NCBI GenBank assembly: GCA_017305935.1
Contig: JAFKJU010000007.1
Coordinates: 124,001 to 188,000, forward strand
Direction of reading: 5' to 3'
Source of the DNA: Hyphomicrobiales bacterium
GTDB lineage: Bacteria; Pseudomonadota; Alphaproteobacteria; Rhizobiales; Rhizobiaceae
Length of the DNA: 64,000 nucleotides
Under the pieces are notes generated by a model. The model ran no database searches. It saw only the letters and a list, made by a program, of their open reading frames with translations, and had not been told where the DNA came from. Positions within the stretch are counted from its first letter, which is position 1, and each line of letters opens with the position of its first letter. The position numbers and the translations under genes are program-made. This document shows, piece after piece, positions 58,572 through 64,000 of the stretch.

Positions 58572-59591
58572 TTACACCAGCTTCAACACGATCTTGCCGA
58601 TATGGCTGCTGCTTTCCATCAGGCGATGCGCCTCGGCCACCTGATCGAAAGGCAGCACGGCGTGCATGACCGGGGCTATGCGGCCGGCGTCGATCAGCGG
58701 CCAGACCTGTTCGAGCAATTCGTCGCGGATCAGGCGCTTTTCTTCCGCCGTGCGCGGGCGCATGGTCGAGCCGGTCACCGTCAGGCGCTTGACCATGATC
58801 GGGGTGAGGTCGACCTTTTCGGCGACCGCGCCGCCGAGGAAGGCGATGATCGACAGGCAACCGTCCTTGGCCAGGCTGACAAGATTGCGCTCGAAATAAG
58901 CGGCGCCGATCATGTCGAGGATGGCGTCGACGCCCTTGCCGCCGGTGACGTCCTTGACGACCGCCGCAAAATCCTCCTCGCGATAGTTGATCGCCCTGAC
59001 GGCGCCGAGCTTCTCGCAGGCGTCGCATTTTTCCTTCGAGCCGGCGGTGGCATAGACCGTCGCGCCGAAGGCGTGGGCGAGCTGGATCGCCGTCGTGCCG
59101 ATGCCGCTGGAGCCGCCATGGATCAGCACGCTTTCGCCTTCGGTAAGGCCGACCATCTGGAAGAGATTGGCCCAGACGGTGAAGAAGGTCTCGGGAAGCG
59201 CTGCCGCGCGCGCGGCGTCGTAGCCTCTGGGAAAGCGCAGCGCCTGGCCGGCCGGCAGCAGGCAATATTCGGCGTAACCGCCGCCATTGGCGAGACCGCA
59301 GACCTTGTCGCCGGGGGCAAAGCCGCTGACGCCTTGGCCGAGCGCGACGACCTCGCCGGCGATCTCAAGGCCGAGGATGGGGCTGGCGTCCTTCGGCGGC
59401 GGATAGCTGCCCTGGCGCTGGGCGACATCGGGGCGATTGACGCCGGCGGCTTCGACCCGCACCAGGATCTCGCCCGGCTTCGGTTGCGGCACCGGCCCGC
59501 GCGCGACGGTCATCACGTCCGGCGCGCCGAACCCGTTCAGCGCCACATGGCGCATCTCGGTCGGCAGGGACGTGGCGGTGGACTGGGACAT
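58572..59591 (-). CDS. NAD(P)H quinone oxidoreductase (PIG3/TIGR02824 family)
   Basis: 339 aa from [13 protein letters not shown] family without zinc ligands; NADPH motif [31 protein letters not shown] and [25 protein letters not shown] match the PIG3-type quinone oxidoreductases. It reduces quinones one electron at a time in oxidative-stress or detoxification contexts in other bacteria. The frame upstream to 59627 adds twelve residues of no clear function. Confidence 0.9.
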   Translation of the reverse strand: MSQSTATSLPTEMRHVALNGFGAPDVMTVARGPVPQPKPGEILVRVEAAGVNRPDVAQRQGSYPPPKDASPILGLEIAGEVVALGQGVSGFAPGDKVCGLANGGGYAEYCLLPAGQALRFPRGYDAARAAALPETFFTVWANLFQMVGLTEGESVLIHGGSSGIGTTAIQLAHAFGATVYATAGSKEKCDACEKLGAVRAINYREEDFAAVVKDVTGGKGVDAILDMIGAAYFERNLVSLAKDGCLSIIAFLGGAVAEKVDLTPIMVKRLTVTGSTMRPRTAEEKRLIRDELLEQVWPLIDAGRIAPVMHAVLPFDQVAEAHRLMESSSHIGKIVLKLV

Positions 59592-59672
59592 GGGAAGGCG
59601 CTCCTCTTTCGCTTGTCTTTTCGACATAGGGCAAGCGCCCCGGCTTGAAAAGCCGGCGGATTGCCGCTGGCG

Positions 59673-61505
59673 TCAAGACGCGATTGTCTCGCCCTCGCCC
59701 TCCGGAGCCTGCCCGAAGCGCATGATGTCGATGCCGTCCTGCGAGGTCTTCGCCTGCGCCTTCACGGCGGCGATGGCGGCGCTGACGCGGCCGATATCGT
59801 CGATGACGAGCCCATCGGGCAGTTCCAGCACGCCGATGGAGCAGCGCATCAGCGGGAAATCGCGCTCCGTGCCGTCGCGGTCATGGCCGATCATGCGGCC
59901 AAGCCGGCGGTCTTCTTCCGGATAGAGATCGGCGACGTCCTTCTGGAAATCGCCGAGCAGCCGGTCGAGAATCTCGGTCAGTTCCTCGCGGGTCCAGTCG
60001 CTGAGGCCGATGAAGAAATCGTCGCCGCCGACATGGCCGAGGAAATCGCCGTCCGAGAAGAAATAGCGGCGCAGCAGCGCCGAAAACAGCGAGATCGCAT
60101 GGTCGCCGAGATGGAAGCCGTAGCGATCGTTGAACGGCTTGAAATTGTCGAAGTCGCAATAGCAGAAGAAGCGCGTCTCATCGCCATCGCGGGCAGCGCC
60201 CTGCATGAATTCGCGGATGGCGCGATTGCCCGGCAGGCCGGTCAGCGGGTTCTGGTCCTGGGCGACCTTGAGCTGCTTCTCGTTGATGACCTTGATCAGC
60301 GAGGCGGCGGAGACGACGCCGGCATAGCGCATGTTGTCGGTGAGGATGATGCAGTCCGAGCCGTTCATGTTGGCGAAGATCGCCGTGAGACGGTCGGCAT
60401 CGGCATCCAGGCCGACGATGGGGGCGATATCGACGAAATTCGAGATCGAGCGTTGATAGACCCGGTTCTTCAGCAGGTCGCGGCCGAAGGGCTGGTAGAT
60501 ATATTCCTTCAGGTGATGCTCATGGATGATGCCGCGCGGCTCGCCATTGGCATTGAGCACCGGGAAGAACGCCTGCTGCGGATTGCGTCGGAAGAGATCG
60601 AAGACGCTGTCGATGCTGTCGCTTTCATAGACCGCCGGCAATTGCTCGACCTGCTTGCGGATGAGGATCTCGTCGAGAGACTGCTGGCGGCCGCGCTTCA
60701 TGATGCCGAGATCGTGGAGGTGCGGATAGGCCGGCTTCAGCTCGGAGAGGAAGGTGGTGGGCCGGGAGATGAACCAGCCCTGCACCAGATCGGCGCCGCA
60801 TTCACGGGCGGCGAGGAATTCCGCCTCGGTCTCGATGCCCTCGGCGACGACGCGGATGCCGAGCACATGCGCCATTTGCGCGACCGTCTTGAACAGGTGG
60901 CGCTTGCGCGGGCGGCGGTCGATCTCGGCGACGAAATGGCGGTCGACCTTGAGATAGTCGACGGGATAGTCGCAGAGCAGCTTCATCTCGGCATGGCCGG
61001 CGCCGAAATCGTCGATGGCCAGCTTGAAGCCCGCCTTGCGGATACGCGCGACCAGGTCCGCGAATTCCGGCACGCTGGTATTGTCGACCCGCTCGGACAG
61101 TTCGAAGCAGATGGACGATGGCGGGATGGCGTTCTTGCGCAGGTGCTGCAACAGGCTTTCGAGCAGCAGGTCGCCATGCGGGATCAGCCGCGCATCCAGA
61201 TTGAGGAACAGCGTCGCCGTGGTGCAGTTCTCGATGGTCGCGAACTTCGCAACCGCCCGGCTCGACAGCATCTGCTCGACCGACAGGAGCTGACCGGATT
61301 TTTCCGCCCGGTCGAGCAGTTCCAGCGGTGTGTGGAAACCGAGGCGATCGAAACCGCGCATCAGCGATTCATAACCGAAAACCGTGCCGGTTCCCGCCTC
61401 GACGATTGGCTGGAAGGCACATTCCATGACAAGTTTCGCCAACGAGGCCACATGCTCCGCGGCGATCGGAGGCAGGCGCTGCACGTCCGAGGCAAAGGCC
61501 GACAT
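59673..61505 (-). CDS. EAL-CBS-GGDEF c-di-GMP domain protein with altered motifs
   Basis: 610 aa, cytosolic. N-terminal EAL-type domain (about residues 20-270) whose signature reads YESLMRG in place of EAL, with DDFGAGHAEM and EGIETEAEFL kept; a CBS-pair-like region (285-425, FFPVLNANGEPRGIIHEHHLKEYI); and a C-terminal GGDEF-type domain (435-590) with VGGDDFFIGL instead of GGDEF. Both altered signatures mean that catalytic activity is uncertain, so it may be a degenerate c-di-GMP/nucleotide sensor. The order EAL-CBS-GGDEF is the reverse of the usual one. Confidence 0.9.
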   Translation of the reverse strand: MSAFASDVQRLPPIAAEHVASLAKLVMECAFQPIVEAGTGTVFGYESLMRGFDRLGFHTPLELLDRAEKSGQLLSVEQMLSSRAVAKFATIENCTTATLFLNLDARLIPHGDLLLESLLQHLRKNAIPPSSICFELSERVDNTSVPEFADLVARIRKAGFKLAIDDFGAGHAEMKLLCDYPVDYLKVDRHFVAEIDRRPRKRHLFKTVAQMAHVLGIRVVAEGIETEAEFLAARECGADLVQGWFISRPTTFLSELKPAYPHLHDLGIMKRGRQQSLDEILIRKQVEQLPAVYESDSIDSVFDLFRRNPQQAFFPVLNANGEPRGIIHEHHLKEYIYQPFGRDLLKNRVYQRSISNFVDIAPIVGLDADADRLTAIFANMNGSDCIILTDNMRYAGVVSAASLIKVINEKQLKVAQDQNPLTGLPGNRAIREFMQGAARDGDETRFFCYCDFDNFKPFNDRYGFHLGDHAISLFSALLRRYFFSDGDFLGHVGGDDFFIGLSDWTREELTEILDRLLGDFQKDVADLYPEEDRRLGRMIGHDRDGTERDFPLMRCSIGVLELPDGLVIDDIGRVSAAIAAVKAQAKTSQDGIDIMRFGQAPEGEGETIAS

Positions 61506-61649
61506 CGTTCATCCCTGTTCGTTTCCGCACACCCAGGTTGCCAAGCGCTCCCGGACATGCCCCCTTTGTTTTCAAAGGGATTTTTGCCCGCAAATCGTCA
61601 AGGAAACGTTTTCGCAATATGAAACTTGGATGACAATCCGAAGCGGATT

Positions 61650-62207
61650 TCAGCCGCCGGCGCGGCGCAGCGCAAGGCCGAGGAACAGCAGCGACCAGCC
61701 CTGCATCAGCAGGTCGATCGCCAGGAAGGCGCCGAGGATCCACAGGCTGTTCACCGGCCAGCCGATGGCGATGACGACGCCCGCCAGCGCCGTGACGACG
61801 CCGGCGAAGACGATCCAGCCGCCGCCCGAGACGCCCTTCATGCGCAGGCCGACGATGACGCGCACCACGCCGGTGACGATCAGCGCCGCCGCCAGCATCA
61901 GCGTCAGCGCGGCGGAAGCGAGGATCGGATTGAGGAAGGCGAAGACGCCCGCCAGCACATACAGAGCACCCCCGAGGGCCCAGAGGATGGCGCTTTCCCA
62001 GCCCTTGACCTGGAAACCATGGGCAATGGACAGGATGCCGCCGATCACCATCAGCATGCCGACGTAATAGACCGATACCACCGTCGCCGCGATGAGGTTC
62101 ACCAGCGCCACCGCGCCGCAGATCAGCAGCAGGATGCCGATACCGACGAACCAGCCCCATTTGACCTGAAGATGCGATGGTCCGAAACCGCGACCCAACT
62201 CTGTCAT
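61650..62207 (-). CDS. HdeD family membrane protein (DUF308)
   Basis: 185 aa with six predicted transmembrane helices. The pattern VYYVGMLMVIGGILSIAHGF, FAFLNPILASAALTLMLAAALIVTGVVRVIVGLRM and GWIVFAGVVTALAGVVIAIGWP is the HdeD acid-resistance membrane protein family, common in rhizobia as lone genes; involvement in acid resistance is not demonstrated. Divergent from betI, whose operator lies in the 147-bp gap. Confidence 0.9.
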   Translation of the reverse strand: MTELGRGFGPSHLQVKWGWFVGIGILLLICGAVALVNLIAATVVSVYYVGMLMVIGGILSIAHGFQVKGWESAILWALGGALYVLAGVFAFLNPILASAALTLMLAAALIVTGVVRVIVGLRMKGVSGGGWIVFAGVVTALAGVVIAIGWPVNSLWILGAFLAIDLLMQGWSLLFLGLALRRAGG

Positions 62208-62303
62208 AGCAAGCCCCTATCTTTCACAAAGCACTGGATCGGCAACATAACGCACAACCGCAGATTTCGGTTACAAAAAATCGAAACCGATGCGCAATTT
62301 TTA

Positions 62304-62323
62304 TTGATTGATGGATCAATCAA
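62304..62323. promoter_or_regulatory. BetI operator
   Basis: Perfect dyad TTGATTGAT-GG-ATCAATCAA, 31 bp upstream of betI. The arms match the BetI box recalled from E. coli and rhizobia (TTGATTG ... CAATCAA). Choline released from the regulator derepresses the bet genes. Confidence 0.8.
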
Positions 62324-62354
62324 AAATATCCTGGCCTGCAAAAGGGGAAGGCCG

Positions 62355-62939
62355 ATGCCGAAACTGGGAATGGAGCCGATCCGCCGCAAGGCGCTCGTCG
62401 ATGCCGCGCTTCGCGCCATCGGCGATCACGGCTCGCTCGACGTGACCATGTCGCAGATCGCGCGCCAGGCCGGCGTCTCGGCGGCGCTCGCCCATCACTA
62501 TTTCGGCTCCAAGGACCGGCTGATGGTCGAGACGATCCGCAGCCTGCTGCGCCAGTTGCATATCGACGTCGTCGCGGCGCTGAAGGCGGCGGAGACGCCA
62601 CGCGCGCGGCTTTCGGCGGTGGTGCGGATCAGTTTCCAGGCCGATCAGTTCTCGCCGGAGACGATTTCCGCCTGGCTCGCCTTCTATGTCGAGGCGCAGC
62701 GGTCGGAACCGATGCGCCGGCTGCTGGTCGTCTATGCCCGCCGGCTGCGCTCCGATCTCGTCTCGGCGCTGAAGACGCTCTGCCCGGATGAGGACGCCGC
62801 GCGGATCGCCGAAGGCACGGCGGCGATGATCGACGGGCTCTATATCCGCCAGGGGTTGCGGGCCTCGCCGCTTTCGATAGAGACCTGCGTGGCGCTGACG
62901 GAGGATTACCTGTCGACGCAGCTGGGCAAGGCGTCGTGA
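62355..62939 (+). CDS. betI: Choline-responsive TetR repressor BetI
   Basis: 194 aa. N-terminal TetR helix-turn-helix (RRKALVDAALRAIGDHGSLDVTMSQIARQAGVSAALAHHYFGSKDRLM), C-terminal BetI domain with DGLYIRQGLRASPLS. It represses the bet operon and is relieved by choline. The first Met is preceded by AAGGGGAAGG. betC follows after 55 bp, reproducing the rhizobial betICBA order. Its operator lies immediately upstream. Confidence 0.95.
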   Translation: MPKLGMEPIRRKALVDAALRAIGDHGSLDVTMSQIARQAGVSAALAHHYFGSKDRLMVETIRSLLRQLHIDVVAALKAAETPRARLSAVVRISFQADQFSPETISAWLAFYVEAQRSEPMRRLLVVYARRLRSDLVSALKTLCPDEDAARIAEGTAAMIDGLYIRQGLRASPLSIETCVALTEDYLSTQLGKAS

Positions 62940-62994
62940 TTCTTTTCGTATCGTATCGCCGGCAACACTCTCCATCCATCAAGGGAATACCTCG

Positions 62995-64000
62995 TTGAGC
63001 CACGTAAAACCCAATATCCTGATCGTCATGGTCGACCAGTTCAACGGCACGTTCTTCCCGGACGGGCCGGCGGATTTTCTGCATGCCCCGCATCTGAAAG
63101 CGCTGGCGGCCCGCTCGGCACGGTTTGCCAACAATTATACCTCGTCGCCGCTCTGCGCGCCGGCGCGCGCCTCGTTCATGGCCGGCCAGTTGCCCAGCCG
63201 CACCCAGGTCTATGACAACGCCGCCGAATATGTCTCCTCGATCCCCACCTATGCGCATCACCTGCGCCGCGCCGGCTATTACACGGCGCTGTCGGGCAAG
63301 ATGCATTTCGTCGGGCCGGACCAGTTGCACGGTTTCGAGGAACGGCTGACCACCGACATTTATCCGGCCGATTTCGGCTGGACGCCGGATTATCGCAAGC
63401 CCGGCGAACGCATCGACTGGTGGTATCACAATCTGGGTTCGGTCACCGGCGCCGGTGTCGCCGAAATCACCAACCAGATGGAATATGACGACGAGGTCGC
63501 CTTCCTCGCCAACCAGAAGCTCTACCATCTCTCGCGCGAGAACGACGATCAGGGCCGCCGCCCCTGGTGCCTGACCGTCTCCTTCACCCATCCGCACGAC
63601 CCCTATGTCGCGCGGCGCAAATACTGGGATCTTTACGAAAACTGCGAGCATCTGCTGCCGGAAGTCGGCGCGATGCCGCTGGAACAGCAGGATCCGCATT
63701 CGCAGCGCATCATCTTCTCCTGCGACTACAAGAATTTCGACGTCACCGAAGAGGATATCCGCCGTTCGCGCCGGGCCTATTTCGCCAACATCTCCTATCT
63801 CGACGACAAGGTCGGCGAACTCGTCGACACGCTGACGCGCACGCGCATGCTCGACAACACCTATATCCTGTTCTGCTCCGACCATGGCGACATGCTCGGC
63901 GAGCGCGGATTGTGGTTCAAGATGAATTTTTTCGAGGGCTCGGCGCGCGTGCCGCTGATGGTCGCCGGCCCCGGAATACCCCCCGGCCTGCACACGACGC
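62995..64000 (+). CDS. betC: Choline-sulfatase BetC, 3' end outside the window
   Basis: Hydrolyses choline-O-sulfate to choline and sulfate, feeding glycine betaine synthesis. Starts at TTG (62995, AAGGGA nine bases upstream), which places the formylglycine cysteine at Cys54 in SSPLCAPARASF, the number reported for S. meliloti BetC; metal site VDQFN (Asp14) and CSDHGDMLGERGLWFK are also seen. About 335 codons are inside the window; the gene runs off the right end. betB and betA presumably follow. Confidence 0.93.
   Translation, partial: MSHVKPNILIVMVDQFNGTFFPDGPADFLHAPHLKALAARSARFANNYTSSPLCAPARASFMAGQLPSRTQVYDNAAEYVSSIPTYAHHLRRAGYYTALSGKMHFVGPDQLHGFEERLTTDIYPADFGWTPDYRKPGERIDWWYHNLGSVTGAGVAEITNQMEYDDEVAFLANQKLYHLSRENDDQGRRPWCLTVSFTHPHDPYVARRKYWDLYENCEHLLPEVGAMPLEQQDPHSQRIIFSCDYKNFDVTEEDIRRSRRAYFANISYLDDKVGELVDTLTRTRMLDNTYILFCSDHGDMLGERGLWFKMNFFEGSARVPLMVAGPGIPPGLHTT

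Overview
The window is high-G+C alphaproteobacterial chromosomal DNA, almost certainly Rhizobiaceae (Rhizobium/Ensifer/Agrobacterium/Shinella group). Evidence for this includes a Ros/MucR zinc-finger regulator, a betI-betC choline-O-sulfate locus with a BetI operator, a Rhizobium etli-type (class 3) asparaginase, several small families I know mainly from Rhizobiales (DUF1491, DUF2336, DUF5330, DUF6456, DUF930, TIGR03808), and two families of rhizobial intergenic palindromic repeats. No plasmid, phage, transposase, rRNA, tRNA or CRISPR sequence was recognised. Genes are dense, on both strands, and mostly housekeeping or accessory metabolism.

Layout. 0-10.5 kb: a class A penicillin-binding protein (cut by the window edge) followed by a DUF1214/DUF1254 pair; a DUF2336 gene with two TTAA-N7-TTAA (CtrA-type) sites upstream; a histidine kinase/peptidoglycan-binding/DUF1491 cluster; sufE; and a DUF6456 gene overlapping an orphan DnaA-domain-IV-like protein. 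10.9-17.7 kb: mucR, an AT-rich island with a small ORF, then a seven-gene mnhABCDEFG (Mrp/Pha) cation/proton antiporter operon joined mostly by ATGA overlaps. 17.8-28.1 kb: msrB, a Sel1-repeat protein, a TraR/DksA zinc-finger protein, a universal stress protein, a Tat-signal VOC dioxygenase, an AI-2E-family permease, an FAD oxidoreductase, a NodB-like deacetylase, a DUF930 protein and oligopeptidase B.

28.1-37 kb: two small related unknown proteins, the first behind a perfect CtrA-type site; a metal-type MerR; then a candidate transcription attenuator with a 16-residue leader peptide (ending S-Y-F-W-A-F-R) in front of a GNAT acetyltransferase and a DJ-1/PfpI protein. Next come cytochromes c' and c, superoxide dismutase, a BCAT-like aminotransferase, a zinc alcohol dehydrogenase and tam. 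37-48.7 kb: a HerA/DUF853 ATPase and a small glycine-rich protein bracketed by inverted copies of a 114-bp repeat; a MarR-controlled VOC/DUF1579/DUF899 cluster; tandem L,D-transpeptidase lipoproteins; a LysR with a DUF1127-like small protein; an MFS transporter divergent from a SufR-like cysteine-rich regulator; and asparaginase. 48.9-64 kb: an OGT-like (GT41) TPR glycosyltransferase, an ATP-dependent DNA ligase with its exonuclease, two large c-di-GMP proteins, a Tat-exported beta-helix protein, GST, quinone oxidoreductase, HdeD, and the start of bet.

Most interesting: the trpL-like, apparently leaderless attenuator at 29.78-29.93 kb controlling an acetyltransferase that is not a known biosynthetic gene; the CtrA-type sites; and the two repeat families, one of which supplies stop codons to two genes. 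All functional assignments come from reading the sequence and recalled family knowledge; no searches were run.
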